Positions 1-8,566 of a stretch of 64,000 bases of DNA are shown piece by piece. The stretch lies in the NCBI RefSeq assembly GCF_001486505.1, contig NZ_LN909062.1, positions 1 through 64,000 on the forward strand, given 5' to 3'. This DNA is from Paenibacillus rubinfantis. Its GTDB lineage: Bacteria; Bacillota; Bacilli; Paenibacillales; Paenibacillaceae. The notes below the pieces were generated by a model, which saw nothing but the letters and a program-made list of their open reading frames with translations, searched no databases and had not been told where the DNA came from. The stretch's first letter is position 1, and each line of letters starts with the position of its first letter. The translations under genes were made by a program, and so were the position numbers.

Positions 1-81
1 CCCGATTAACTCCGCTCGACTTGCATGTATTAGGCACGCCGCCAGCGTTCGTCCTGAGCCAGGATCAAACTCTCCAATAAA
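1..81 (-). rRNA. rrs: 16S ribosomal RNA, 5' end (partial)
   Basis: The minus strand carries the nearly invariant 5' end of bacterial 16S rRNA: GAGAGTTTGATCCTGGCTCA, then the GAACGCTGGCGGC and CTAATACATGCAAGTCGA blocks. Only about the first 80 nucleotides lie in the window; the gene runs off the left edge. The mature 5' end is placed at about base 81 by analogy with the Bacillus start TTTAT-GGAGAG. The tandem promoters just upstream fit an rRNA operon transcribed leftward. Confidence 0.97.
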
Positions 82-141
82 GTGTTTGACTTGCTCATTT
101 CAAAACTGACGAGATTTAAAATCTCATTTATTACTCACTCG

Positions 142-161
142 TTGTTCAGTTTTCAAAGATC
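142..161 (-). promoter_or_regulatory. rRNA leader conserved box
   Basis: On the minus strand this reads GATCTTTGAAAACTGAACAA, the conserved sequence found before 16S (and in spacers) of Bacillus and Paenibacillus rRNA operons. It is associated with antitermination and with pre-16S processing stems. It lies about 60 bases upstream of the mature 16S end. Confidence 0.7.
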
Positions 162-207
162 AACTTCGTTCTTTCGTTCATCGCTGCGTTTCAGCGGCGA
201 CTTAAAT

Positions 208-236
208 AATATAACATATTGAGATCTGAATAGCAA
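208..236 (-). promoter_or_regulatory. rRNA operon promoter P2 (SigA type)
   Basis: Reading the minus strand, a -35 TTGCTA (231-236) and a -10 TATATT (208-213) are separated by exactly 17 bases. Transcription would start near base 200, giving a leader of about 120 bases before 16S. An A/T-rich stretch just upstream of the -35 (about 240-255) could serve as an UP element. Confidence 0.75.
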
Positions 237-335
237 GCACTTTTTTATTAAACATTTTGTTCCAAGTGTTTGTCCACTCGTTTCTCTCAATTGCCTCCCC
301 TATGTTAGATGACCTAGTAATTTTCGGGGACATTT

Positions 336-364
336 AATATACCACATTCAGTGAATAGGCTCAA
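336..364 (-). promoter_or_regulatory. rRNA operon promoter P1 (SigA type)
   Basis: Minus-strand -35 TTGAGC (359-364) and -10 TATATT (336-341) with a 17-base spacer, 128 bases upstream of the P2 elements. Tandem promoters are usual for rRNA operons of Bacillota. It begins about 35 bases after the terminator of the coat gene, so read-through is insulated. Confidence 0.65.
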
Positions 365-397
365 GTCATTCCACAAGAAAAATGTTTGGAGGCTATC

Positions 398-434
398 AAA
401 AAATCAGAGCAGGGGGATCTACCTCCCCCCGCTC
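398..434 (-). terminator. Rho-independent terminator of the LysM coat gene
   Basis: On the minus strand GAGC-G-GGGGG pairs with CCCCC-T-GCTC around an 8-base loop (407-434), followed by a T-rich tail (398-405). It sits about 10 bases after the stop codon at 445. Confidence 0.8.
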
Positions 435-444
435 CGCATAACGG

Positions 445-2616
445 TTACGCGTTGATCCATGGATTCCGTCGCCCACTTGAATTGCCGGTACGTGGGCGCG
501 TTTTTTTGGCGTCCGTCCCGACGCCGGATTTGCTTTGCTTTTTCGAGTTTGCTTGCGAATCTGGGCTGCCCGATATTTTTACGTTCTTTTTGGAGGAAGC
601 TTGGGTTTTAGATTTGGATTCCGTTTTTTTTTGCCCTAGATCTTCGGCTCCATCACCGGATAAGGAAGCCTGCGACTCCCGGCCGAAATGCCCCTTCATA
701 TTCTCGATGCCTCCGACTTCGCCTTTTAATGGTTCATTAGCAAGCGGGGCCATGTTGTTGGCTTCAGGGTAAGCCATGGGGTATCCATGCATCGGCGGAA
801 CGGCATAGGCGGCAGGCAATACCGATGCAGGATAGCCTGGAACCGGCGGGCCGTAGCAAGGCATATATCCAGGATGATGTCCCCAGTCCATCGCTTGAGG
901 ATTAAAAGCGTTGCCGTACGATTCGGGGGATACGGCTTGCGGAAATGCCCCATATGGCGCAATCCCTGAATTTGGAGCCTGATTTCCATACGGACTTATC
1001 CCAGCCAAGTCAGGCATAAGAGAGGCAGGAGCGTTAGCATTTGATATCCCCGGATATCCCCCTTCCGTCGGCGACAACGCCGTTGGCTGGGTTGGCATTG
1101 AAGAATTGTCGTAATTATAAGCAGATACGGGTTCAGCCGCAATCGGATATTGATAGAAAGGAGGATAAGCTTCTGGGGCCGCATAAGGGTATGGGGACGT
1201 TCCCGAGCATCCGCAAGGCGACGGGGCGTAACCCATGGCTGGAAGGATACTTGGAGACGGTTGAACCGGAAAAGCCTGCGGCATAAGATGGCTAGGATAG
1301 GAAGGATGCATGTACTGGTTTGGCTGTATATTGGGCATAGAAGCGTAAGGGCTGACTCCCGTAGGTTCACCTTTCATCGGCTCATAGCTATAAGGGCTAA
1401 CTCCCGTAGGTTCACCTTTCATCGGCTCATAGCTATAGGGGCTGACTCCCGTAGGTTCACCTTTCATCGGCTCATAGCTATAGGGGCTAACTCCCGTAGG
1501 TTCACCTTTCATCGGCTCATAGCCATAGGGGCTGACTCCCGCAGGTTCACCTTTCATCTGTTCATAGCCATAGGGGCTGACTCCCGCAGGTTCACCTTTC
1601 ATCGGTTCATAGCTATAGGGGCTGACTCCCATAGGTTCGCCTTTCATCGGCTCATAGCTATAGGGGCTAACTCCCGTAGGTTCCCCCTTCATCGGCTCAT
1701 AGCTATAGGGGCTAACTCCCGCAGGTTCACCTTTCATCGGCTCATAGCTATAGGGGCTGACTCCCATAGGTTCGCCTTTCATCGGTACCTGGTTATACGG
1801 GCTAACATTCAACGGACCGTAATTTACGGGTGCGATATTCATCGGTTCATATGGATAAGGTTGAGTCTTGACTGGTTCATGATGCTTTTGCGGTTCGTAG
1901 TGAATCGGTTGGAGCTTGGTGGTTTCATACTGAATTTGTTCCACTTCCACTTTAATTTCCATCGGTACCGCCTTAGGCGGCTCTACATGCACCGGTTGTT
2001 GTTTTGGCGGCATCACGTTCACCGGTTGTTGCTTCGGCGGCTCTACCTTAACCGGCTCTACCTTCGCAGGTTCTTCCTTCGGTTTCTCCGTTTTGATCGG
2101 CTCTACCTTCGGCGGCTCCACCTTCGCTGGCTTAGGTGCCGCCATTTCCGGTTTGACACCGGTTGGAGCTTTCGTTCCCGCCCCTGCAATGGGAGCTGTG
2201 TTTTTCTTGCCGGTTTGCGCAGGCATCAATCCCGTGTTCGCCCCTGACGGGTTGTTAGCCCCGCCGGAAGGCATCGGCGCTGCCGAACCCGTAGGAATAT
2301 TCACAATATCCCCTACTTTTAACTGGTTCGGATCGCTCAGTTGGGGGTTCGCGGCGATCAGGGTTTGCAAAGGTAACCCCCATGCTTTGGACAGTTTCCA
2401 CAACGTGTCCCCCTGCTTCACAACGTGCTTGTAAACATTGCCCGATTCACCGCCGATCGGCACGGCTACGGCCGGAATCTTCACCTTGTCGCCGATGTTT
2501 AACTGATCCGGGTTCGTGATCTGCGGGTTGGCCTCCTTCAATTTCTCCAGAGGCACGTTATACTTTTTTGAGAGCTCAAACAAAGTATCGCCTTTTTTCA
2601 CAATATGGATTTTCAC
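445..2616 (-). CDS. safA: SafA/ExsA-like spore coat assembly protein with two LysM domains and tandem repeats
   Basis: Predicted spore-coat morphogenesis protein, 723 residues. It starts with GTG at 2616 behind AGGAGG (2627-2632). The N-terminus MKIHIVKKGDTLFELSKKYN closely resembles the SafA LysM start. A second LysM lies at about residues 62-107; LysM domains bind peptidoglycan, here presumably spore cortex. Then come a Pro/Lys/Glu-rich stretch of KVEPPK-type repeats (about 160-250), ten copies of a 15-residue unit PYxYEPMKGEPxGVS, a Pro/Tyr/Gly/Met-rich region, and a basic Ser/Lys/Gln-rich tail ending RRNPWINA. B. subtilis SafA is much shorter and lacks this repeat, so orthology rests mainly on the N-terminus. 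Tyr-rich repeats in coat proteins can be cross-linked; that is inference here. It is a single-gene unit between its own terminator and the ilvE terminator. Confidence 0.8.
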   Translation of the reverse strand: MKIHIVKKGDTLFELSKKYNVPLEKLKEANPQITNPDQLNIGDKVKIPAVAVPIGGESGNVYKHVVKQGDTLWKLSKAWGLPLQTLIAANPQLSDPNQLKVGDIVNIPTGSAAPMPSGGANNPSGANTGLMPAQTGKKNTAPIAGAGTKAPTGVKPEMAAPKPAKVEPPKVEPIKTEKPKEEPAKVEPVKVEPPKQQPVNVMPPKQQPVHVEPPKAVPMEIKVEVEQIQYETTKLQPIHYEPQKHHEPVKTQPYPYEPMNIAPVNYGPLNVSPYNQVPMKGEPMGVSPYSYEPMKGEPAGVSPYSYEPMKGEPTGVSPYSYEPMKGEPMGVSPYSYEPMKGEPAGVSPYGYEQMKGEPAGVSPYGYEPMKGEPTGVSPYSYEPMKGEPTGVSPYSYEPMKGEPTGVSPYSYEPMKGEPTGVSPYASMPNIQPNQYMHPSYPSHLMPQAFPVQPSPSILPAMGYAPSPCGCSGTSPYPYAAPEAYPPFYQYPIAAEPVSAYNYDNSSMPTQPTALSPTEGGYPGISNANAPASLMPDLAGISPYGNQAPNSGIAPYGAFPQAVSPESYGNAFNPQAMDWGHHPGYMPCYGPPVPGYPASVLPAAYAVPPMHGYPMAYPEANNMAPLANEPLKGEVGGIENMKGHFGRESQASLSGDGAEDLGQKKTESKSKTQASSKKNVKISGSPDSQANSKKQSKSGVGTDAKKTRPRTGNSSGRRNPWINA
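1351..1800 (-). repeat. Ten-copy 45-bp in-frame tandem repeat in the coat gene
   Basis: Exactly 450 bp made of ten 45-bp units encoding PYSYEPMKGEPTGVS and close variants. The last position before G alternates T, A or M; two units have PYGY; the first unit is PYNQVPMKGEPMGVS. Neighbouring units differ by only a few bases, which points to recent duplication or gene conversion. The array should vary in copy number between strains. Confidence 0.95.
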
Positions 2617-2716
2617 GCGATAAAGACCTCCTAGGTTTCTTCTCCGGTACGTGATGATCGCCCGGGGCCCATTTATTACATCCTATGCAGGAGCCCGGTT
2701 TTTGACATCCTGGAAA

Positions 2717-2759
2717 AGAAAAAATCCTATCTCCCTCGTAAGTCAAGGAAAATAGGATT
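2717..2759 (-). terminator. Terminator of the pheB-hom-thr-pheA-ilvE operon
   Basis: Minus strand AATCCTAT (2752-2759) pairs with ATAGGATT (2723-2730), with further pairing inside the loop, followed by a T run (2719-2724). It lies 20 bases after the ilvE stop codon. Confidence 0.75.
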
Positions 2760-2779
2760 CTTGTCGGCCCCGCCGAAGT

Positions 2780-3658
2780 TTACCAAACCTTTAATCCGTC
2801 CTGATCGACGATCGCGCGGAATTCCTCCAGCAGCTTCAACGTAATCGGGCCGGCATGCCCCTCACCGATTATCCGGCCGTCGACCTCGCGCACAGCGATA
2901 ACCTCGGCAGCCGTCCCCGTCAGGAACACTTCATCCGCAACGTAAACATCATGCAGCGTAAACGGCTGCTCTTGGATGCTGTAGCCTTTTTTGCGGCAAA
3001 TTTCAATGATCGCTTGGCGGGTAATGCCGTCCAGCGCCCCCAAGTAACATGGCGGAGTGGTGATCATCCCGTTTTTAACGATGAAAATATTGTCGCCCGA
3101 ACCCTCGGTCACATACCCTTGGGCGTTCAGCATGATCGCTTCCCCCGCACCGGACAAGTTCGACTGAATTTTCACCAAAATGTTGTTCAAATAGTTCAGT
3201 GATTTGATTTTCGGATTCAAGGCGTCCGGAATATTGCGGCGCGTCGAAACGGAAACGGTTTTCAGCCCGGTTTTGTAGGCTTCTTCCGAATAGATCGCGA
3301 GCTGCTCTACGATAATGATGACCGAGGCTTTCGGGCAGCGGTTCGGATCAAGGCCGAGGTTACCGGGGCCGCGAGAAACCACCAGACGGATATAACCGTT
3401 GCGCAACTCATTGCGGCGTAGCGTCTCAACTAGCGCGTCTTCCATTTCCTGATACGACAGCGGAATTTCCAGCATAATCGATTTAGCCGAATCATATAGT
3501 CGGTCTAGATGCTCTTTACATTTGAAAATATTCCCGTTATAGATGCGGATGCCCTCAAAAATGCCGTCCCCGTACAAAAAACCGTGGTCATATACGGAAA
3601 CCTTTGCTTGATCCTTGGTTACGAATTGTCCATCTAAATAAATCCATTGTTCTGCCAT
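2780..3658 (-). CDS. ilvE: Branched-chain amino acid aminotransferase
   Basis: Fold-type IV PLP aminotransferase, 292 residues, that exchanges the amino group between glutamate and the 2-oxo acids of Leu, Ile and Val in the cytoplasm. The N-terminal block YDHGFLYGDGIFEGIR is typical. The PLP lysine is K152 in KSLNYLNN, and the later EGSGDNIF and GTAAEV blocks are present. The ATG overlaps the TAA stop of pheA by one base (TAATG), so the two are translationally coupled. It is the last gene of the amino-acid operon, where it can also serve the aromatic and threonine-isoleucine routes. D-amino acid aminotransferase is a related family, but the motifs fit IlvE better. Confidence 0.9.
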   Translation of the reverse strand: MAEQWIYLDGQFVTKDQAKVSVYDHGFLYGDGIFEGIRIYNGNIFKCKEHLDRLYDSAKSIMLEIPLSYQEMEDALVETLRRNELRNGYIRLVVSRGPGNLGLDPNRCPKASVIIIVEQLAIYSEEAYKTGLKTVSVSTRRNIPDALNPKIKSLNYLNNILVKIQSNLSGAGEAIMLNAQGYVTEGSGDNIFIVKNGMITTPPCYLGALDGITRQAIIEICRKKGYSIQEQPFTLHDVYVADEVFLTGTAAEVIAVREVDGRIIGEGHAGPITLKLLEEFRAIVDQDGLKVW

Positions 3659-4554
3659 TATTTTGGCACCTCCGCTTTTTGTTCTCCAAACGATAAGCTG
3701 GGATAACTGCCCAGCACGCGTACTTGACAGCCTAACGCTTCAATTTCTCCAATTGCCGAGGTAAGCAGTACGGCGTCAAACGATTCAAGCACATCCATAA
3801 TAAAATAGTAACTGCCAAGCCGCTTCTTGGTTGGGCGCGACTCAATACGCGACAAATTCAGTTTACGCCACGCAAATGCGGACAATACCTGATGCAAGGC
3901 CCCAGGAAAATCCTCCGGCAACGTCACCAGCAGGCTGGTTTTATTCTGGACGGCAGGGATCGCCGGTTTCAACGGCTGGGGGCCAATCAGAACGAACCGG
4001 GTATAGTTGTTGTCGTGGTCCGTCACTTGTCGGGCCAAGACATCCAGTCCATGGCGTTGGGCTCCCAGCGCCGTACCGATTGCGGTCCAGCCTTGTCCCG
4101 GATTTTTCTTCACTAATTCCACCGCTTCCGAGGTGCTTCCGGCATGCTCCAGTTCCGCCTTAGGCATCCGCTCGCGGATAAATTGCAGGCATTGGGCCAT
4201 CGCAACCGGATGGGACAACACCTTCGTTACTTTGGCGTAATCGATTTCGCCGGGTTGTTCCGCCGATAGAAACTCCTCCCGCTTGCCGATCAAATTCTGC
4301 ACGGAAGGGTACACCCATTCGATCTGCATCGGAATATCCACCTCATGGATCAACCAATCCATATGGAGGCTGACGGAGCCTTCAATCGTATTCTCCATCG
4401 GGATGACGCTGTAATCGCTGTGGCCGCTGGCCGTGGCCAAGAATACGTCGGAAATCTGTTTGAAGTGGAGCATCTCCACCGGCTCCTCACCAAACAGATG
4501 CAGCGCCGCTTCATGAGATACGGAACCTTCCGGCAGCAATGCTATTCGTTTCAT
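3658..4554 (-). CDS. pheA: Prephenate dehydratase
   Basis: Converts prephenate to phenylpyruvate in phenylalanine synthesis. The catalytic domain (about residues 1-190) includes SVIPMENTIEGSV and the NYTRFVLIG motif with the key Thr-Arg-Phe. A C-terminal ACT domain follows, with the ESRP signature that binds Phe for feedback inhibition. I place the start at the ATG at 4554 (MKRIALLPEGS), because AGGGG lies about 10 bases upstream; the more distal ATG at 4572 has no ribosome binding site. The next gene, ilvE, overlaps its stop. In B. subtilis pheA follows pheB directly; here hom-thrC-thrB lie between them. Confidence 0.92.
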   Translation of the reverse strand: MKRIALLPEGSVSHEAALHLFGEEPVEMLHFKQISDVFLATASGHSDYSVIPMENTIEGSVSLHMDWLIHEVDIPMQIEWVYPSVQNLIGKREEFLSAEQPGEIDYAKVTKVLSHPVAMAQCLQFIRERMPKAELEHAGSTSEAVELVKKNPGQGWTAIGTALGAQRHGLDVLARQVTDHDNNYTRFVLIGPQPLKPAIPAVQNKTSLLVTLPEDFPGALHQVLSAFAWRKLNLSRIESRPTKKRLGSYYFIMDVLESFDAVLLTSAIGEIEALGCQVRVLGSYPSLSFGEQKAEVPK

Positions 4555-4608
4555 CTCCTGACTTCCCCTCATATAGGTGGTGAATAAGGACTACACGGCC
4601 CGTGAGCC

Positions 4609-5565
4609 TTAAGCCTGAATATAATCCAAAAATGAACCTTCACTCTCCATAGTAAGCTCCACGGCCCCTAATGTGCAAGGTTTCAGCCGCATCGTTCGCG
4701 CGGTGATGCCTTGTTCGCCAAGCACCTCCAACAGGAACGCTTCCAACTGATCGTCCATTCCCTGGCGGCGATCCGTCAGGCAGAGCAGCGTCGGGCCGGC
4801 CCCGCTCAAGGCGGCGCCCAACGCGCCATGGGCCGTTGCTTCCTCGAGGATCCGAGCCATGCCCGGCACGAGCGAAGCCCGGTAGGGCTGATGCAGCCGA
4901 TCGCGCATGGCGTTCGGGATCAAGTCTAGCCGACCGGCGGATAACGCCGCGATGAGCAGCGAAGTACGGCTGACGTTATACACCGCGTCCTGCAGGCTGA
5001 TCTGCTTCGGCAGCGCCTCCCGCGCTTTGGACGTGGACAGCTGAAAATCAGGGATAGCCACGAGCACCTCCAATTCAGCCGGAGGCTCGATGCGTAGAAC
5101 GTCGGCGTGCGCCCCGTCCCAGGTGGCAGTGATAATCCCGCCGAACAGAGAAGCGCCCACGTTGTCGGGATGCTTCTCCAAGGCGGTGGCCATGTCGAAC
5201 AGCTTGGCTTGGCTCAAAGGCTCGCCGATCAGCAGGTTGGCGGCAAACAGCGCCCCGACGATCGCCGAAGCGCTGCTGCCAAGCCCGCGGGTGAGCGGGA
5301 TGTCCGATTTCATCGAGATGTCCAGTTCCGGCAAGGTCACGCCGGCTTCCGCGAACACCGATTGCGCGACTTGATACACCAGATTGCTTTTATCGGTCGG
5401 CAGCCCTTCCAGGTTCCCGCCATGCAGGCGGAAAACCGTGGAATCAGCCGGTTTCATTTCAATCCAGGAATAAAGATTTAGCGCCATGCCCAGCGTATCG
5501 AAGCCAGGACCCAAATTCGCCGTGCTTGCCGGTACCTTGACCCGGACGCCTTCCCGGCGAATCAT
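4609..5565 (-). CDS. thrB: Homoserine kinase
   Basis: GHMP-family kinase of 318 residues that phosphorylates homoserine for threonine synthesis. The N-terminal [18 protein letters not shown] block and the ATP-binding loop [17 protein letters not shown] (about residues 90-106) are both present, as is the C-terminal [17 protein letters not shown] motif. Its ATG overlaps the thrC stop as ATGA, so it is translationally coupled. The order hom-thrC-thrB matches B. subtilis. Confidence 0.95.
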   Translation of the reverse strand: MIRREGVRVKVPASTANLGPGFDTLGMALNLYSWIEMKPADSTVFRLHGGNLEGLPTDKSNLVYQVAQSVFAEAGVTLPELDISMKSDIPLTRGLGSSASAIVGALFAANLLIGEPLSQAKLFDMATALEKHPDNVGASLFGGIITATWDGAHADVLRIEPPAELEVLVAIPDFQLSTSKAREALPKQISLQDAVYNVSRTSLLIAALSAGRLDLIPNAMRDRLHQPYRASLVPGMARILEEATAHGALGAALSGAGPTLLCLTDRRQGMDDQLEAFLLEVLGEQGITARTMRLKPCTLGAVELTMESEGSFLDYIQA

Positions 5566-6632
5566 GCCCGCGCTCCTTGCAGCTTGGCGATCGCTTCCAG
5601 CACCGCTTCCTCCGTGTCCTGTACGACCAGCGGTTCGGCGCCAATGCTCTTGATCGCGATGTTCGGGTCCTTCAAACCATGCCCGGTCAGCACGCAGACC
5701 ACCGTCTCGCCGCCCTTGAAATAACCTTCCCGATGTAATTTATAGACGCCGGCGATGGAAGCCGCTGAAGCCGGCTCCGCGAAGATCCCTTCCTTGGCGG
5801 CGATCGTACGGTACGCATCAAGGATTTCATCGTCCGTAACGTAGTTGATCTGACCGCCGGATTCCTCCGCTGCGGCGACGGCCGTCTTCCAGCTGGCCGG
5901 ATTCCCGATTCGGATCGCGGTCGCAATCGTCTCCGGCTCCCGAATCGGCTCGCCTTTAACAATCGCCATCGCACCTTCCGCTTCAAAACCAACCATCCGC
6001 GGCAGGGAAGACGATTTCCCGCGCTCATGATATTCCTTAAAGCCTTTCCAATAGGCCGAGATATTCCCCGCATTGCCAACCGGAATCGCCAGCACGTCCG
6101 GCGCTTTGCCCAGTTGGTCGCATACCTCGAATGCCGCGGTCTTCTGCCCTTCGATCCGATATGGATTTACGGAATTCACCAGCGTAATCGGATGCTTGGC
6201 GGTAATGTCGCGGACGATTTCAAGCGCCCGGTCAAAGTTCCCTTCGATTGCGATCACTTTCGCGCCGTAGATCATCGCTTGAGCCAGCTTGCCAAGGGCG
6301 ATGTTATTGTTTGGGATCAGTACGATGCAGTCGATTCCCAACCGGGCGGCATATGCCGCTGCCGCTGCCGAGGTATTCCCCGTGGAAGCGCACATAATCG
6401 TCCGGCTGCCTTCCTCCACCGCTTTGGCCACAGCCATGACCATCCCCCGGTCCTTAAACGAGCCGGTAGGATTTAACCCTTCATATTTAAAATAAAGGTC
6501 AAGCCCCAGCTCCTTCGACAGATTCTCTGCGCGTACCAGCGGGGTATTCCCTTCCTGTAAAGTTAGCTTTGGCGTCTTGTCGTTCACCGGCAAATATTCC
6601 TTGTACGTTTCCAGCAATCCGAGATATCTCAT
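5562..6632 (-). CDS. thrC: Threonine synthase
   Basis: PLP enzyme of fold type II, 356 residues, that converts O-phosphohomoserine to threonine. The PLP lysine is K60 in [12 protein letters not shown], and the phosphate-binding glycine-rich loop is [14 protein letters not shown]. The short form without a long N-terminal domain matches the Bacillus-type enzyme. The start has AAAGGAG upstream with about 10 bases of spacing. It ends in an ATGA overlap with thrB. Confidence 0.95.
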   Translation of the reverse strand: MRYLGLLETYKEYLPVNDKTPKLTLQEGNTPLVRAENLSKELGLDLYFKYEGLNPTGSFKDRGMVMAVAKAVEEGSRTIMCASTGNTSAAAAAYAARLGIDCIVLIPNNNIALGKLAQAMIYGAKVIAIEGNFDRALEIVRDITAKHPITLVNSVNPYRIEGQKTAAFEVCDQLGKAPDVLAIPVGNAGNISAYWKGFKEYHERGKSSSLPRMVGFEAEGAMAIVKGEPIREPETIATAIRIGNPASWKTAVAAAEESGGQINYVTDDEILDAYRTIAAKEGIFAEPASAASIAGVYKLHREGYFKGGETVVCVLTGHGLKDPNIAIKSIGAEPLVVQDTEEAVLEAIAKLQGARA

Positions 6633-6664
6633 GTAAAAAGAACTCCTTTATCTGATTAGTATGG

Positions 6665-7951
6665 TTATCCCTCTACGCGATACACGCTTTTGATGCGATG
6701 AATGACATCCAGCGATTCAAAATGAGCCAGAACCTTATTCATACTCGCCTTGCTGGCGTTATGCGTCACGATCATGATCTCCGCGCCGTCCAAATTCGTA
6801 TTCGGCGATTGGACGACCGACTCCAGACTCACCTCGTATTCGGCGAACACCTGGGTGATCTGCGCCAGGACACCGGCTTTATCGTCGACGTGGAGCAGCA
6901 GGAAGTTTTTGTAGGCAATTTGATCGTCCGTTTTCAGCTTCTTCGGTTTATACGGGACAATCGCCTTCAAGCCGTTAACGCCAAGCTTCAGGTTCTTAAC
7001 GACGGCAACGAGGTCGGCGACCACGGAGGTCGCTGTCGGCATTTCGCCCGCACCCGCGCCATAAAACATCGTTTCGCCCACCGCTTCTCCGTAAACGTAA
7101 ACCGCATTGTATACGCCGTTAACGGCGGCGATCGGATGGGTTTTCTTCACCATCGTTGGCTGTACCGTAATGCTGAACTCATCGTCTTGCCGTTCGGCGA
7201 TGCCAAGCAGCTTCATCTCGTAACCCAGGCGCTTAGCATATAAAATATCCTCCTTCGACACCGAAGATATCCCTCGAACATGTACATCTCCAAGCTCTAC
7301 ATTCGTACGGAAGCCCAACGTGCCGAGAATGGCCATCTTCCGGGCCGCGTCCAGCCCCTCCACATCGGAGGTCGGATCCGACTCCGCGTATCCAAGCTGC
7401 TGCGCTTCCTTCAGCACATCCTCGTAAGAGGCGCCTTCCTGACTCATTTTGCTCAAGATATAATTGGTCGTCCCGTTGACGATCCCCATAATCTTCATGA
7501 TCCGATCCGAAGAGAAACCTTCAATTAACGTGCGGATGATCGGAATACCGCCGGCTACGCTGGCCTCGTAAAATACGTCGCATTGATGCTCCAGCGCTTT
7601 GGCCAGAATCTCCGAGCCGCACAGGGCCATCAAATCCTTGTTTGCGGTCACAATATGCTTGCCGCGTTCCAACGCCTCCAGAACATAAGCTTTGGTCTGA
7701 TCAACGCCGCCCATCACTTCCACGATAACATCGATCTCCGGGTCGCGGATGACTGACCAAGGGTCCTCCGTCAGCTTTCGCGGATCCACTTCGATATTTC
7801 GCGTTTTCTCCAAGCTTTTAACGGCGATTTTCTCAATGATGATTGGCGAACCCACCTGACTGCTGAGATCCTCCTGATGTCCTTCCAAGATGCGGACAAC
7901 GCCGGTTCCCACCGTGCCGAGTCCAAGCAGTCCTACTTTCACAGGCTTCAC
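6665..7951 (-). CDS. hom: Homoserine dehydrogenase
   Basis: NAD(P)-dependent reduction of aspartate semialdehyde to homoserine, the branch point to threonine and methionine. The Rossmann motif GLLGLGTVGTGV is at residues 8-19, the catalytic region (GIVNGTTNYILSKM, ATSDPTSDVEGLDAARK-like block) lies mid-protein, and an ACT domain occupies roughly residues 350-428 as the likely threonine-sensing module. The start is GTG at 7951 with GGGAGGGG 8 bases upstream. It follows pheB by 51 bases and precedes thrC by 32. Confidence 0.95.
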   Translation of the reverse strand: MKPVKVGLLGLGTVGTGVVRILEGHQEDLSSQVGSPIIIEKIAVKSLEKTRNIEVDPRKLTEDPWSVIRDPEIDVIVEVMGGVDQTKAYVLEALERGKHIVTANKDLMALCGSEILAKALEHQCDVFYEASVAGGIPIIRTLIEGFSSDRIMKIMGIVNGTTNYILSKMSQEGASYEDVLKEAQQLGYAESDPTSDVEGLDAARKMAILGTLGFRTNVELGDVHVRGISSVSKEDILYAKRLGYEMKLLGIAERQDDEFSITVQPTMVKKTHPIAAVNGVYNAVYVYGEAVGETMFYGAGAGEMPTATSVVADLVAVVKNLKLGVNGLKAIVPYKPKKLKTDDQIAYKNFLLLHVDDKAGVLAQITQVFAEYEVSLESVVQSPNTNLDGAEIMIVTHNASKASMNKVLAHFESLDVIHRIKSVYRVEG

Positions 7952-8002
7952 AGCCGTCCCCTCCCGTTATCCAAATCCGGGTGTTCCCGTTTGGCTCTTC
8001 TT

Positions 8003-8440
8003 TTATCCTTGCCCAACAATCTGTGTTCTTCGTACCCCCGGGATGCTTTGCAGCGAATTCAGCATCTCATCCAGCTCCTCGGTTAACCGCGAGGTTTCCA
8101 CGGAAATCACAACATTGGCTTTGCCTTGAAGCGGGATACTTTGGTTTATCGTCAATACGTTGCCGCCGGAACCTGCGATCAGTGCAAGCACCTTCGACAA
8201 GATCCCCGACCGGTGCTCCAGGTCAAAGGAGATGGTGACGATGCTCTCCCGTTCGATTTGATTTAATTGATGAATGCCATCTTTATATTTATAAAAAGCG
8301 CTGCGGCTTAATCCCACCTGAGCTACAGCCTCATGCACCGTTTTTGCGTCGCCGGAGGCCAGCAATTGCTTCACCTGCAAAGTCTTGACCACCGCCTCAG
8401 GCAAAATATCCTCACGTACCAAGTAATAGTGCTCTTTCAC
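8003..8440 (-). CDS. pheB: ACT domain-containing protein PheB (UPF0735 family)
   Basis: A 145-residue protein with an N-terminal helix-turn-helix-like segment (EAVAQVGLSRSAFYKYKDGI, about residues 39-58) and a C-terminal ACT domain (about 70-145). It matches the B. subtilis pheB product encoded next to obg. Its biochemical function is not established; an amino-acid-responsive regulator is a reasonable inference from the domain pair. It is the first gene of the hom-thr-pheA-ilvE operon and has its own strong promoter 40-70 bases upstream. Confidence 0.85.
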   Translation of the reverse strand: MKEHYYLVREDILPEAVVKTLQVKQLLASGDAKTVHEAVAQVGLSRSAFYKYKDGIHQLNQIERESIVTISFDLEHRSGILSKVLALIAGSGGNVLTINQSIPLQGKANVVISVETSRLTEELDEMLNSLQSIPGVRRTQIVGQG

Positions 8441-8482
8441 GAACGTCCTCTCCTTAGAGACTATTGTTTTCGTATAGTGGAC

Positions 8483-8511
8483 ATTATAACGGAAATCCGA
8501 GGGAGTGGCAA
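8483..8511 (-). promoter_or_regulatory. SigA-type promoter of the pheB operon
   Basis: Minus-strand -35 TTGCCA (8506-8511), 17-base spacer and consensus -10 TATAAT (8483-8488). Transcription should start near 8476, about 35 bases before the pheB ATG at 8440. Confidence 0.85.
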
Positions 8512-8534
8512 TGCTTTTTTGTCCCGTCCGATAG

Positions 8535-8558
8535 TAAAAAAAGCACCTCGAAGGTGCT
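8535..8558 (-). terminator. Terminator after obg
   Basis: Minus strand AGCACCT-TCG-AGGTGCT followed by seven T residues (8535-8541), located 9 bases past the obg stop. It separates obg from the pheB operon. Confidence 0.9.
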
Positions 8559-8566
8559 CTTTTCCA

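Noticed and set aside
386..772. 128-residue plus-strand frame beside the rRNA promoters
   Set aside because: It overlaps a terminator hairpin and the end of the coat gene, and resembles no protein; the in-frame start lacks supporting context.
1351..1800. Possible CRISPR array because of the regular 45-bp period
   Set aside because: Units are contiguous with no unique spacers and are translated in frame as a coat-protein repeat; no cas genes nearby.
1150..2247. 365-residue plus-strand open frame antisense to the coat gene, with RRFTFHRLIAIGAD-type repeats
   Set aside because: It is the mirror of the 45-bp repeats, whose length is a multiple of three and which lack stop codons on the other strand. 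No ribosome binding site or known domain; the minus-strand LysM protein is clearly the gene.
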